Counted from the stretch's first letter, positions 15,962-24,982 are shown. The stretch: 64,000 nt of DNA from Rhizobium croatiense (GCF_019793465.1 NZ_JAILYJ010000018.1:62001-126000), one strand, 5' to 3'. Made by a program: numbers and translations. Notes: generated by a model not told the origin, from the sequence alone.

Positions 15962-17635
15962 TCATGGACGGGTGATCCTGTAGACCAGCAAGTCCTCTGA
16001 ATCCGTAAGCTTGGTTGCGGTCCTGTCCAGATAGTCGATCAGGCCCTTATGATGCTCGACGAACAGCAGGTCCTGCTTGTCCGTGGCGTTCTTGGCGACG
16101 CCGAACAGATCCGCGCCCTGCGCGCGCAGTTCCTCGAGCTGTGCGATCGCGGTGGCGTCATCGGCGACGAATTTCGACCATTCGGAATCGCCTCCGCCAG
16201 GCGGGAATACCCAGCCGCGCGCCCTGCTGTAGTAAACTGCGACGGGATCACCGACTTCGGGCGCGATGGCGACGACCAGATCGCCCGGTTGCGTCAGCCG
16301 CGCCAGTTCCTCGCCAAGCAGCTTGCCCTTCATCGCGATCGGCTTCTTCATCGTCCTGACCAGCGGAAGGGTCGACCAGCCGAGCGCTATGGCCACGATA
16401 CAGATCGAGCGAAGCATCACCGCCGGCGTGAGAAAGGTTCTCGATGAAAGCGTTGCCAGAAGAAGCGCGCCATGGCCGCAGAATATCGCGACCGGCACAT
16501 GGAAGATGTGGAGGTTCCACACATTGCTGGTGATCTCGCCCGCCGCCGCCAGATAAAGAATCAACGCCGCAGCCAGCCACACATAGGGAATGGCCGAAAG
16601 GATGCGCTGCTTCGGGTCTTCGGCCGGTGCGGGCGGCATCCACATGCCGACGGCGAACAGCACCATGAACGGATAGCCATAGAACCATAAGACCGAGGTG
16701 TTCCATGCGGATTTGAAGTAGAACCTGTCCCTGACATATGTCCAGAAGCCGTAATCCCAGATATAGCCGCCGCTGCCGGCGAAATGAAACGGCGGATAGC
16801 TGCGGGCGAGATAGATCGCCCAGCTGAAATAAGCGCCGATGATGGCCAGGCTCAAAAGCCCTGACAGGAAAACCAAGCTCGCCGGTTTCCACTTCTTCTC
16901 CAGAATCCAGCAGACCATCAGATAGAAGATGACGGCGCCGGCGGCGACGCCCGGAGGCTTTGACAGCACGCCGAGCGAGAAGCTGGCCGTGGCGAGCGGC
17001 AACAGCCAGCCGCTGCCGCCGACCCAGTATTTGGTAAACAGCCAGACACCAAGGGTGACCAAAGCCAGCATCGCGGGATCGGGAAGAAACGAGCTGTCGA
17101 TCTGGATTGCCGCCGGCATCAGCGCGTAGGCCAATGCCGCCGCATGGGCGTGCCTCTCGCCCCAGCACAGCGCCGTCAGCCTGTGTAGCGAAAACACGGT
17201 CAGCAGACCGAAGAAGGCTGCAACCACGCGGCCGAACCAGTCGTGCCAGCCGAAGAGTTGGTAGAGCAGGGCAGAGAGATAGCTGACGATCTGGAACTCG
17301 CGGCCCTGATAGCTTGGCCCGGGCCCGGTCCAGCTGACCTCGGGAAAGAAGATGTTCCAGCTGCGCTGCTGGAAGTTGTCAGCCATCATGGCGGTGCTTA
17401 TCTCACGCCAGCTGAAGCCATCGACCAGCGGCAAAGTGATCTTGTGGAACCTGAAGACGATCGCAATAATCAGGATCCCCAGCAAGATCGCCGTGTCGAG
17501 GTTCAGATAGTTGCGAGCAGCCATTTCCCGGTCGATCGTCTCCTGCGGGTATTGCCGACGTTCGAGCCGATTCAATTCCAGGTCGTCCGGCGGGAGACGC
17601 AGCGGTGCGGAGGGCTTGCGGGGCGGCTTTTTCAT
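15962..17635 (-). CDS. GT39/ArnT-like membrane glycosyltransferase
   Basis: A 557-residue polytopic inner-membrane protein with about a dozen hydrophobic helices. It opens with a proline-rich cytoplasmic tail, then a first membrane helix (TAILLGILIIAIVFRF) followed by a loop with acidic residues (PLVDGFSWREIST). This is the GT-C layout in which an Asp/Glu in the first periplasmic loop is catalytic. A second conserved region, QIDSSFLPDPAMLALVTLGVWLF, matches the dolichyl-phosphate-mannose / ArnT family. It probably transfers a sugar from a polyprenyl-phosphate donor to an envelope acceptor. Acceptor unknown. It appears monocistronic. Confidence 0.8.
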   Translation of the reverse strand: MKKPPRKPSAPLRLPPDDLELNRLERRQYPQETIDREMAARNYLNLDTAILLGILIIAIVFRFHKITLPLVDGFSWREISTAMMADNFQQRSWNIFFPEVSWTGPGPSYQGREFQIVSYLSALLYQLFGWHDWFGRVVAAFFGLLTVFSLHRLTALCWGERHAHAAALAYALMPAAIQIDSSFLPDPAMLALVTLGVWLFTKYWVGGSGWLLPLATASFSLGVLSKPPGVAAGAVIFYLMVCWILEKKWKPASLVFLSGLLSLAIIGAYFSWAIYLARSYPPFHFAGSGGYIWDYGFWTYVRDRFYFKSAWNTSVLWFYGYPFMVLFAVGMWMPPAPAEDPKQRILSAIPYVWLAAALILYLAAAGEITSNVWNLHIFHVPVAIFCGHGALLLATLSSRTFLTPAVMLRSICIVAIALGWSTLPLVRTMKKPIAMKGKLLGEELARLTQPGDLVVAIAPEVGDPVAVYYSRARGWVFPPGGGDSEWSKFVADDATAIAQLEELRAQGADLFGVAKNATDKQDLLFVEHHKGLIDYLDRTATKLTDSEDLLVYRITRP

Positions 17636-17873
17636 GCCGGCAGTTCATCAACAGCCGCTTAAAAAGCAATTCATCCAAATTGAGTATTGACCCTCCTCCC
17701 TCGTGCTAAGATGGCAAGTACCCCGGCTCGCCCTGTGTGGCGAAAACGATCAATAAGAATCATTGCCCCCATCACGCCTTTGCGCTTGAAATGCCGTCAT
17801 ACATTGGACATAGAGCTAACCGCAGAACTCCGGTCCCGGCTTTCTGCCCGTTTCAACCATTAGGACCGATATC

Positions 17874-19076
17874 ATGGCCTTCCTTGCCGATGCTCTTTCC
17901 CGTGTGAAGCCTTCAGCCACCATCGCCGTCTCCCAGAAAGCGCGCGAGCTGAAAGCAAAAGGACGCGACGTCATCGGCCTCGGCGCCGGCGAGCCGGATT
18001 TCGATACGCCCGAGAATATCAAGAAGGCTGCCATCGACGCGATCAACCGCGGCGAGACGAAGTACACGCCGGTTTCCGGCATTCCCGAACTGCGCAAGGC
18101 GATCGCCGCCAAGTTCAAGCGTGAGAACGGCCTGGAATATTCCTGGGAGCAGACGATCGTCGGCACCGGGGGCAAACAGATCCTGTTCAACGCCTTCATG
18201 GCGACGCTGAACCCCGGCGACGAGGTCGTGGTCCCTGCGCCCTACTGGGTTTCCTATCCCGAGATGGTGGCGCTGTGCGGCGGCACGCCGGTTTTTGTTT
18301 CCGCCACCCAGGAGCATAATTTCAAGCTTCAGGCCGCCGATCTCGAAATGGCGATCACGCCGAAGACCAAGTGGTTCATCTTCAACTCGCCGTCCAACCC
18401 GACGGGTGCTGCCTATACGCATGCCGAGCTGAAGGCGCTGACCGACGTGCTGATGAAGCATCCGCATGTCTGGGTTTTGACCGACGACATGTACGAGCAC
18501 CTGACCTATGGCGACTTCAAGTTCGTCACGCCTGTCGAAGTCGAGCCGAAGCTTTACGACCGCACGCTGACGATGAACGGCGTCTCCAAGGCCTATGCGA
18601 TGACCGGCTGGCGTATCGGCTATGCGGCCGGCCCGATCCAGCTCATCAAGGCGATGGACATGATCCAGGGCCAGCAGACCTCGGGCGCGACCTCGATCGC
18701 CCAGTGGGCGGCCGTCGAGGCGCTGAACGGCACGCAGGACTTCATCCCAGAGAACAAGAAGATCTTCGAAGGCCGCCGCGATCTCGTCGTGTCCATGCTG
18801 AACCAGGCCAAGGGCATCGTCTGCCCGGTTCCGGAAGGCGCCTTCTACGTCTACCCCTCCTGCAAGGGCTTGATTGGCAAGACCGCCCCCTCCGGCAAGG
18901 TCATCGAGACGGATGAGGATTTCGTCTCCGAGCTTCTGGAATCGGAAGGTGTGGCCGTCGTTCACGGTTCGGCCTTCGGTCTCGGCCCGAACTTCCGCAT
19001 TTCCTACGCAACCTCGGAGGATTTGCTCGAGGAAGCCTGCCGCCGCATCCAGCGCTTTTGCGCCGCCTGCAAGTAA
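17874..19076 (+). CDS. aatA: Aspartate aminotransferase, class I
   Basis: A 400-residue PLP-dependent class I aminotransferase of the Ib subgroup typical of rhizobia. Landmarks are GAGEPDFDTPENI near residue 40, the NSPSNPTGAAY signature near 175, the PLP lysine K239 in MNGVSKAYAMTGWRIGY, and the C-terminal substrate arginine in FRISYATS. It interconverts aspartate and 2-oxoglutarate with oxaloacetate and glutamate. AatA is known to be needed for nitrogen-fixing symbiosis in Sinorhizobium. It stands alone with a terminator right after its stop. A strict aspartate preference cannot be proven from sequence. Confidence 0.92.
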   Translation: MAFLADALSRVKPSATIAVSQKARELKAKGRDVIGLGAGEPDFDTPENIKKAAIDAINRGETKYTPVSGIPELRKAIAAKFKRENGLEYSWEQTIVGTGGKQILFNAFMATLNPGDEVVVPAPYWVSYPEMVALCGGTPVFVSATQEHNFKLQAADLEMAITPKTKWFIFNSPSNPTGAAYTHAELKALTDVLMKHPHVWVLTDDMYEHLTYGDFKFVTPVEVEPKLYDRTLTMNGVSKAYAMTGWRIGYAAGPIQLIKAMDMIQGQQTSGATSIAQWAAVEALNGTQDFIPENKKIFEGRRDLVVSMLNQAKGIVCPVPEGAFYVYPSCKGLIGKTAPSGKVIETDEDFVSELLESEGVAVVHGSAFGLGPNFRISYATSEDLLEEACRRIQRFCAACK

Positions 19077-19102
19077 GCCGGTTGCGCTAACTTCGATCGA
19101 AG

Positions 19103-19127
19103 GCCCGCCGGCGACGGCGGGCTTTTT
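19103..19127 (+). terminator. Terminator of aatA
   Basis: GCCCGCCG-GCGA-CGGCGGGC hairpin followed by TTTTT, 26 bases after the aatA stop and just ahead of the toxin-antitoxin promoter. Confidence 0.9.
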
Positions 19128-19136
19128 GTTTGCGTG

Positions 19137-19172
19137 TTGACGATGTGGCTGCATGTAGCTACATTTGACGTC
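19137..19172 (+). promoter_or_regulatory. Toxin-antitoxin promoter with operator palindrome
   Basis: TTGACG at 19137-19142 and TACATT at 19160-19165 are separated by 17 bases, a good sigma-70-type promoter. The -10 box overlaps a perfect 12-base palindrome ATGTAGCTACAT at 19153-19164, the expected place for antitoxin autorepression. Transcription would start at about 19172, essentially at the antitoxin ATG (19173), so the mRNA may be leaderless. Confidence 0.65.
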
Positions 19173-19439
19173 ATGAAGACTGTTTCAATCCGTGACGCGA
19201 AGAACCGCCTGACCGAGCTTGCCCGCGAGGTCGAGGAAGGTGAGACCATTGTCGTGACCCGCAACGGCAAGCCGGTGTTCGATCTCGTGCCGCATCAGAA
19301 GCGCGGCGGTTTGAACCTGGAGGCTGGTCAGGCTTATCTTCGTGCTCGGGGCATTACCAATCCGGTGCCGTTCATCGCGGACGATTTCGACGATCCGCTG
19401 CCTGAAGATTTTCTGCTGAGGCCTTTGCCGGAGCCATGA
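19173..19439 (+). CDS. Phd/YefM-type antitoxin
   Basis: An 88-residue antitoxin. The N-terminal Phd/YefM DNA-binding fold is clear (KTVSIRDAKNRLTELAREVEEGETIVVTRNGKPVFDLVP). The C-terminal tail, acidic and proline-rich (FIADDFDDPLPEDFLL), is of the kind that wraps the toxin's active site. ATG 19173 was chosen over 19134 because it begins exactly at the conserved domain and matches the predicted promoter. Its stop overlaps the toxin start by ATGA. It is expected to autorepress through the palindrome over the -10 box. Confidence 0.92.
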   Translation: MKTVSIRDAKNRLTELAREVEEGETIVVTRNGKPVFDLVPHQKRGGLNLEAGQAYLRARGITNPVPFIADDFDDPLPEDFLLRPLPEP

Positions 19440-19822
19440 GGCTTCTTCTTGATACCCATATCGTTCTGGCGATCCTCCGGAAAGACGCTGGCCAGCGATT
19501 TCCCGAGATTGCCTCGCTGCTTGGCGACAGCAAAACTGTAGGCTTCGTCAGCGTCGCAAGCCTGTGGGAAACGGCGATCAAGGCTCGTCTGGGAAAGCTG
19601 GATCCCGGCATGCCGCTTGAAGATATTGCCGGGTCTCTCGAGGAAATAGGCCTGATACTGTTGCGGATCGAAATCCAGCACGTCATCACCGCCGCCGACT
19701 CAGAACCGGAGACGCGCGATCCCTTCGACCGCCTGCTGCTGGCGCAGTGCAAGGTCGAGGGCTTGCAGCTTGCGACGGTCGACCGGCTCCTTGTCGACCA
19801 TCCGCTGGCGCTGCGGCTATAG
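19436..19822 (+). CDS. PIN-domain toxin (VapC-like ribonuclease)
   Basis: A 128-residue PIN-domain protein. The acidic active-site residues are in place: D6 in LLLDTHIVL, a glutamate in SLWETAIK, and aspartates in ETRDPFDRLLLAQ and ATVDRLL. PIN toxins cleave tRNA or rRNA at specific sites using Mg2+. The four-base ATGA overlap with the antitoxin gene indicates translational coupling. The protein is full length and seems intact. The RNA target is unknown. Confidence 0.92.
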   Translation: MRLLLDTHIVLAILRKDAGQRFPEIASLLGDSKTVGFVSVASLWETAIKARLGKLDPGMPLEDIAGSLEEIGLILLRIEIQHVITAADSEPETRDPFDRLLLAQCKVEGLQLATVDRLLVDHPLALRL

Positions 19823-20002
19823 GCTTCCATCCTGGTTCAAGATGTTGCGACGTCGATTCCGCTTTGCCTCGCAAGTCGTTGAATTCCGATTCAAATCGTG
19901 AGGGGAGCGCCGGCGGCGCGGGTGATCTCAGGTTGCGGGCGGCCGCCAAACCAACTAGATATCCGGCAACGAGTTCAAGTTGCCGCTTTGGGAGGCCGGA
20001 TT

Positions 20003-20908
20003 TTGCAGCAGAGTGCCGTCATCGTCTGTTCCGACGTCAACATGCTGCCGGCTGCCTGCTGCACCCTGCTTTCCGTCAAGCGCAATCTGGTGAAGGCCGG
20101 TGTTGAGTTCCTGCTTCTCGGCATCGACCTGAAGCCGAACGAGATCGCCGAAGTCGAAAGCTTCGCGCGCCTGCACGACATGACGATCAAAGTGCTGCCC
20201 TATGCGACGCCGGATACGGCGCGCCAGGCGCGGGGCCGTTGGTCCGCCGCCACGCTGGCGCGGCTCTATATGGATCTGCAAATTCCGGAGAATATTGAGC
20301 GCCTGCTTTACCTCGACGCCGATGTGCTGGCGGTAGCGTCCGTCGACGAACTCTTCACCAGGGATCTCCAGGGCAAGGCGCTTGCCGCCGTCGATGACTA
20401 TGTCATGGCCTTTCCCGAGAAGGCGGGCGCGCGGCGGCGCAAGATCGGCATGGGCGAGGGCGGACGCTATTTCAATGCCGGCGTCTTGCTATTCGACTGG
20501 TCGGTCTGCCGAGCAAAGGGGCTTTTTGCCAGGACCCGGGAAGTCTTCGAGGACCGCTCGCATATGTTCGAGAACAACGACCAGGATGCGCTGAACGTTA
20601 CTTTCGACGGCGACTGGCTGGTGCTCGATCCGCGCTGGAACACGCAGACGGGGCTTTTGCCGTTCATCGACCGACCGGCCATCCTTCATTTCACCGGTCG
20701 TAAGAAACCGTGGCAGGCGACCGTTCCCTGGGTGCACCGTCGGATGGCCGAGCGTTATGCCGAGGATCTCCGCAACACGCCGTGGGCCTCCTTCTGCAAG
20801 CAGCCGTCAGTGTCGGGCCGGGTTGCCGGTTTCTTCTCGCATGTGGGAAAGCAGATCGGCGGGCTGGCGCGGCTTGCACGGATGCGCGCCTATTTCAGCA
20901 ACAGCTAG
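20003..20908 (+). CDS. Glycosyltransferase family 8 protein
   Basis: A 301-residue cytoplasmic glycosyltransferase. The GT8 fold is shown by VIVCSDVNML at the start, the metal-binding DxD in LYLDADVLAV at residues 105-107, the FNAGVLLFDW motif in the middle, and HFTGRKKPW near the end. The frame is open from 19898, but no ATG fits the domain boundary. A TTG at 20003 has GGGAGG seven bases upstream and begins right before the first strand, so a TTG start is preferred. GT8 enzymes move glucose or galactose onto lipopolysaccharide or polysaccharide. It is followed after 28 bases by a gene of unknown function that may act with it. Confidence 0.83.
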   Translation: MQQSAVIVCSDVNMLPAACCTLLSVKRNLVKAGVEFLLLGIDLKPNEIAEVESFARLHDMTIKVLPYATPDTARQARGRWSAATLARLYMDLQIPENIERLLYLDADVLAVASVDELFTRDLQGKALAAVDDYVMAFPEKAGARRRKIGMGEGGRYFNAGVLLFDWSVCRAKGLFARTREVFEDRSHMFENNDQDALNVTFDGDWLVLDPRWNTQTGLLPFIDRPAILHFTGRKKPWQATVPWVHRRMAERYAEDLRNTPWASFCKQPSVSGRVAGFFSHVGKQIGGLARLARMRAYFSNS

Positions 20909-20936
20909 ATCGTCCTTGGAAAGTGCATGTGAGCCG

Positions 20937-21806
20937 ATGGAACCAATTCCGAGCGATATCAGGACTACGGCTGCCGAAGATGGTGGAGTGAATCTCTTGA
21001 CACCGGAAGCGTGGAAGGCGCTGCTGTCGCGCTATTCCCACATCGTGCTGGTGGCAAACAGCGAGGCGGTCGATTTCGAACGGCTCAGAAGCGAATTGCC
21101 GGAGACGGCGCTCTACGTCTTCTTCAACAATGTCTACAAGGTGCTCGACGAGCCCTTCGCCGGTCATGCGGTGCTGGTTGCCCGCAGCGGCGTGATGGGC
21201 GCCAATATCGTCCACCGGCGCGAGGTGGGCGATGTCCTGCGCTTCTTTGCCGGCGATGACTTCCTGGGTGTCATCAATATTCGCGTCTCCCCGGAGGAAA
21301 ATTTCAGCGAGGAAAGCGGCTTCAAAGGCGCCAAGGCCCGCCACCTCGATCTGACGCAAATGCTTGGCGACCTCTACCCGACGGGCAAAATCGCCACGAG
21401 CGGCTTTGCAATGGCGCTCTGGCTCGCCGACCTGCAACTGCCGGGCAAGATCCTGCTTGCCGGCTTTTCGGCCAAGAGAAGCGAGAAGTGGAAGGTCTTC
21501 GACGTGCACGATTGGACGTTCGAGCAGATCTTCCTGCGCCTCTTTGCCAGAATGGGCTCGATCTCGATGTTGGGCGGGGTCGATGCCAGCCCCTATTCGG
21601 CGCTCGCCAAGCGGTTTCCACAGGTGCCGCCGATCGAGATCGCGATGACGGCGGCCGAAGTCTTGTCCGAGCGGCTCCATAATGCGAACGGCCAGATCGA
21701 CAGGCTGATGTCGGTCACCAAGTCCATCCGCGCCGTCGAAAATTTCTTCCGGCGCTTCAAGCCGAAAACCCGTAAAGAGCGCTTCCTCGAAAAAACGAAG
21801 GAATGA
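20937..21806 (+). CDS. Uncharacterised protein paired with GT8 gene
   Basis: A 289-residue soluble protein not recognised with certainty. Features are a beta-alpha opening (YSHIVLVANSEAVDF), a FFNNVYKVLDEPF segment, and a conserved-looking block ATSGFAMALWLADLQLPGKI followed by LLAGFSAKRSEKW and VFDVHDWTFEQ. The tail is strongly basic (RRFKPKTRKERFLEKTKE). The GFAMALWLA-to-AGFS-to-HDW pattern recalls sialyltransferase-like (GT29-type) folds, but this is only a suggestion. Starting 28 bases after the GT8 gene, it may add a sugar to the same surface glycan. ATG 20937 was chosen; a GTG at 20988 is possible. Confidence 0.65.
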   Translation: MEPIPSDIRTTAAEDGGVNLLTPEAWKALLSRYSHIVLVANSEAVDFERLRSELPETALYVFFNNVYKVLDEPFAGHAVLVARSGVMGANIVHRREVGDVLRFFAGDDFLGVINIRVSPEENFSEESGFKGAKARHLDLTQMLGDLYPTGKIATSGFAMALWLADLQLPGKILLAGFSAKRSEKWKVFDVHDWTFEQIFLRLFARMGSISMLGGVDASPYSALAKRFPQVPPIEIAMTAAEVLSERLHNANGQIDRLMSVTKSIRAVENFFRRFKPKTRKERFLEKTKE

Positions 21807-21878
21807 TTGCCGCCGGTTCTCGTCGGAGGGCGTGACCTGCCGGAAGAGTTTCTTCGGCGATCAATCTCCGCTCCGTCT

Positions 21879-23000
21879 TCAAAGCCCCAGCGCCGTCAGC
21901 ATGACGAAGGTGGAAAAAAGGATGAAATGCGTCATGCCCTCGATGGCGTTGGTCTCGCCGTCGTTGAGATTGATTGCCGCGGCAATCAGCGTGATCGCGA
22001 CCATCACCGACTGCACCGGGGTCATCGCCATGATGAGGGGCTGGCCGGTATAGAGCGCGATCGCCTCCATGGCGGGCACCGTCAGGATCACCGTCGACAG
22101 CGAGGCGCCCATGGCGATATTGACCGTCGCCTGCATCCGGTTCCTCAACGCCGCCCTCAAGGCGGTCAGTATCTCGGGGGCGGCCGAAATCGCCGCGACG
22201 ACGACGGCGGTGACGGCGATCGGGGCGCCGCTATCGCGCAGGCCTTCAGCCATAAAAGCCGACATGAACTCCGCTAGCACGCCGATGATGACTATGCCTG
22301 CAAGGATGGTCACGATCGAGACCGCCGCCGACTCCTCGGTGTCGCGTTCGTCGTGACTTTCCTTCTTCCGCTCGGAGCGCGGATAGCTGTAACTGAAGAA
22401 ATAGCTGTGCTGCCCGACCTGCATCCGCAGGAAAAGGCCGTAAAGCGCAATCATCGCGACGATGGTGAAGGCGGAATAATAGTGCCACTTATCCCTCGGC
22501 ACGAATTCCGGCACGATCATGGAAATGCCCATGGCGGTGAGGATCATCACGCCGTAGGTCTTGCCTGAATTGTCGTTATAGGGCTGCTCGCCGTGCTTGA
22601 GGCCGCCGAGCAGGGCGGCGAGGCCGAGAATGCCGTTGATGTCGAGCATCAGGGCCGAATAGATCGTGTCGCGCACCAGCGTCGGAGAACTCTCGCCAGT
22701 CATCATGATGGCGAGGATGATGACTTCGACGGCGAGGGCCGAAAGCGTGAGGATCATCGTGCCATAGGGGTCGCCGACCTTGACGGCGAGCAGTTCGGCA
22801 TGATGGGCGACGCGGATCGAGGCAAGCACGATGGTGCCGACCAGGGCCGCGGCGGCGAGCAGCGCGACACCGCGTCCCATTTCGATCACTGCGTGTTCCA
22901 GGAGATACGCGATCATCGCGGCGGCAAGCGCGGCGACGAGATATTTTTCCGCTTTAAAGCGTGAAGCGATGCCCAAATCAAAGCTCCCGTTGCGATTCAT
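21879..23000 (-). CDS. Ca2+/H+ antiporter, ChaA/CaCA family
   Basis: A 373-residue polytopic membrane protein with about eleven hydrophobic helices in two inverted halves. The alpha-repeat signatures are present: LTLSALAVEVIILAIMM with its glutamate near residue 100, and AVVVAAISAAPEILTALRAAL with its glutamate near 290. A hydrophilic acidic loop (RSERKKESHDERDTEES) separates the halves. This matches ChaA, which exchanges Ca2+ or Na+ for protons. It is monocistronic and convergent with the gene at 20937. Confidence 0.88.
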   Translation of the reverse strand: MNRNGSFDLGIASRFKAEKYLVAALAAAMIAYLLEHAVIEMGRGVALLAAAALVGTIVLASIRVAHHAELLAVKVGDPYGTMILTLSALAVEVIILAIMMTGESSPTLVRDTIYSALMLDINGILGLAALLGGLKHGEQPYNDNSGKTYGVMILTAMGISMIVPEFVPRDKWHYYSAFTIVAMIALYGLFLRMQVGQHSYFFSYSYPRSERKKESHDERDTEESAAVSIVTILAGIVIIGVLAEFMSAFMAEGLRDSGAPIAVTAVVVAAISAAPEILTALRAALRNRMQATVNIAMGASLSTVILTVPAMEAIALYTGQPLIMAMTPVQSVMVAITLIAAAINLNDGETNAIEGMTHFILFSTFVMLTALGL

Positions 23001-23207
23001 GCCTCTTAACTAAGTCACTGATTCGGGATGGGAAGCGCGCGACGGCACTCTGCTATTTGCAGTCTTCGGCGTTTAATGGAATACTGAACGTCATCGGGGC
23101 CGGAAAGCAGATCGCGGCGTCCTCGTATTCTCGTCAAGCGGCCGCGATGATCCGGACCCTGTCCGGAGGCGTGCGAATGCGCAACATAAAGATGAGGAGA
23201 CGGATGC

Positions 23208-23489
23208 ATGATAAAGGTGGTCTACGAAGTCGTGCCGCATGACGGCGGCTGGGCCTACAGACTGGGAGGCGTCTATTCCGAAGCATTTCCGAGCCATGCC
23301 GAGGCGCTCGAAGCTGCGCGTATCGTCGCGGCCGAACAGCAGGTCGGCGGCGATTCCGCCGAGATCAGCTGGCAGGACGAAAACGGCAAGTGGCACGAGG
23401 AATACGCCGAGGGCGGAGACCGACCGGAAACGGAAGTGGTGGACGGCCTATGGCAGGATCGCGCGGCCGGAGCCCCGCATGGCGCGTGA
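23208..23489 (+). CDS. DUF2188-family small protein
   Basis: A 93-residue protein with the DUF2188 pattern: VVPHDGGWAYRLGG, a helix with FPSHAEALEAARIVAAEQQ, and a WQDENGKWHEEY segment. The fold is thought to be a small beta-alpha unit of unknown role, common in rhizobial genomes. ATG 23208 is preceded by GGAGACGG at 23196-23203. It stands alone. Confidence 0.83.
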   Translation: MIKVVYEVVPHDGGWAYRLGGVYSEAFPSHAEALEAARIVAAEQQVGGDSAEISWQDENGKWHEEYAEGGDRPETEVVDGLWQDRAAGAPHGA

Positions 23490-23491
23490 CG

Positions 23492-23950
23492 CTAAGCATT
23501 GCCCTTCAATGCCCGCGCGACGATCGCGTCGACAAAGTCGCGCTTCTGTGCGGTATAGCGATCGCCGTCCGTCCTGAACGCGGCTGCCAGTCTGCGTTTG
23601 AGCGCGGCATACTCGCTCGCCGACTCCGGATGCGCGATGAGATAATCCCGGAAAGCCAGCCTGTTTCGATGCGTGCCGTTGCCGGCCGGGCAAAGGTAGA
23701 CCCGTTCTGCCGGTGTCGAACCTGTCGATAAAAATGCCCAGACCTCGTCGTCATAGCGATTGCCGCGCGGTGCATAGCCTTCCGCCAGAAGCACCGCTGT
23801 GGCATCGGCGATATGCTCGAGGCCGGGAAGAACGATGTCGATGTCGATCAGAGGCTTGGCGATCATGCCCGCTATCGACGTGCTGCCGATATGATCGATG
23901 GAGAGCGCCTGCGGCAGCCAGGTGAGCAGCCGGCTGCTGTCAGCAAAATG
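23492..23950 (-). pseudogene. GrpB-family protein, N-terminally truncated
   Basis: GrpB (UPF0157) nucleotidyltransferase-like proteins are about 170 residues long. The first ATG here (23866) gives only 124 residues and starts inside the conserved domain at MIAKPLIDIDIVLPG. The same frame continues upstream with WLPQALSIDHIGSTSIAG, the most conserved GrpB motif, until an in-frame TGA about 90 bases before that ATG, without any ATG, GTG or TTG. The first third of the family is missing and not visible in the other frames. The gene is therefore probably truncated, though translation of the shortened frame is possible. Confidence 0.7.
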
Positions 23951-24079
23951 ATGTCGCGATTGGTGTCAGGAATCGCAGGAAAAACAAGGATATAAAGTGA
24001 TGCACATCCCGGTGGAGACGCGATGCCGATCCCTTGAATTGTGCATGATTCTTTTTGGAAATCGATTCCGATTTTGTGA

Positions 24080-24982
24080 CTATCCGCTGGTCGAATACCG
24101 GTAGTAATCCTGCAGGCCGTTGACCAGCGCGTCGAAAGTGACTCGGCAGCGCGGCGAGGATTTCAGGCTCTCATGCATCGCCACCCAGGTGCCGAGCGGG
24201 ATGTTGAAAGCATCGGCCAGGAGATGCACGAGATCAGCATTCTCCCGTGCAAGCCCGATCTGGCAGAGGCCGATGCCGACACCGGCGCGGATCGCGGCAA
24301 GCTGGGCGAGGTTGCTGTCGGTCCTGTAGGCGAATTTGATCCCATCGGGCACCGGATAGCGCTTCATCACCAGGCGGACATAGGCCGTCTGCCGATCAAA
24401 GCCGATAAGCCGATGATGTGCGAGGTCAGCCACGCTTTGCGGAATGCCATATCGTTCGAGATAGCGGCGATGGGCATGGAAGCCGAGCGGAATATCGCCG
24501 ATGCGGCGCACGACGAGCGCATCCTGCTGCGGTTCGGCCATGCGCACGGCAATATCGGCCTCGCGATTCACCAGATCCTCGATCGCATCGGAAGCCGAAA
24601 GCTCGATCTGCAGCTCGGGATGGGCGTCCTGTAACGGCCCGAGAATCGCGGGCAGCACTTCGACGGCGATGACCTCGCTGGCGCTGATCCTGATCGTTCC
24701 GGTGACGCGTTCGCGTTGGCTGGATGCGGTCCGCAACAGCGCGGCGGTGGTTGCCGCCAGCGTCTCGGCATAGGGCTTCAGCGCTAGTGCTGCGTCGGTC
24801 GGCAGCAGACCGTTCGGCGATCGGGTGAAGAGCTCGGCGCCGATCGCCAGTTCCAGGGCATCGACATGGCGGCCTATGGTCGGCTGCGTCAAGCCCAGCT
24901 CGCGGGCGGCGGCCGAAAGCGATCCGTGCTGGAGCACGGTAAGAAAACTGCGATAGAAATCCCAGCTCGGTTCGGAAGTCAT
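24080..24982 (-). CDS. LysR-family transcriptional regulator
   Basis: A 300-residue LysR-type regulator. The winged helix-turn-helix is at about residues 8-66 (LTVLQHGSLSAAARELGLTQPTIGRHVDALE) and the periplasmic-binding-like effector domain at 90-295. It is divergent from an NAD(P)-binding epimerase/reductase gene, with about 95 bases between the starts, the usual arrangement for control of a target gene. The effector is unknown. Confidence 0.92.
   Translation of the reverse strand: MTSEPSWDFYRSFLTVLQHGSLSAAARELGLTQPTIGRHVDALELAIGAELFTRSPNGLLPTDAALALKPYAETLAATTAALLRTASSQRERVTGTIRISASEVIAVEVLPAILGPLQDAHPELQIELSASDAIEDLVNREADIAVRMAEPQQDALVVRRIGDIPLGFHAHRRYLERYGIPQSVADLAHHRLIGFDRQTAYVRLVMKRYPVPDGIKFAYRTDSNLAQLAAIRAGVGIGLCQIGLARENADLVHLLADAFNIPLGTWVAMHESLKSSPRCRVTFDALVNGLQDYYRYSTSG

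Noticed and set aside
15962..17635. Sortase-target glycosylation unit including the GT39 gene
   Set aside because: The genes are on the same strand, but 270 bases separate them and nothing else links the glycosyltransferase to the sortase substrate.
17913..19154. 413-codon open frame antisense to aatA
   Set aside because: Shadow of the aminotransferase gene; no domain and no start signal.
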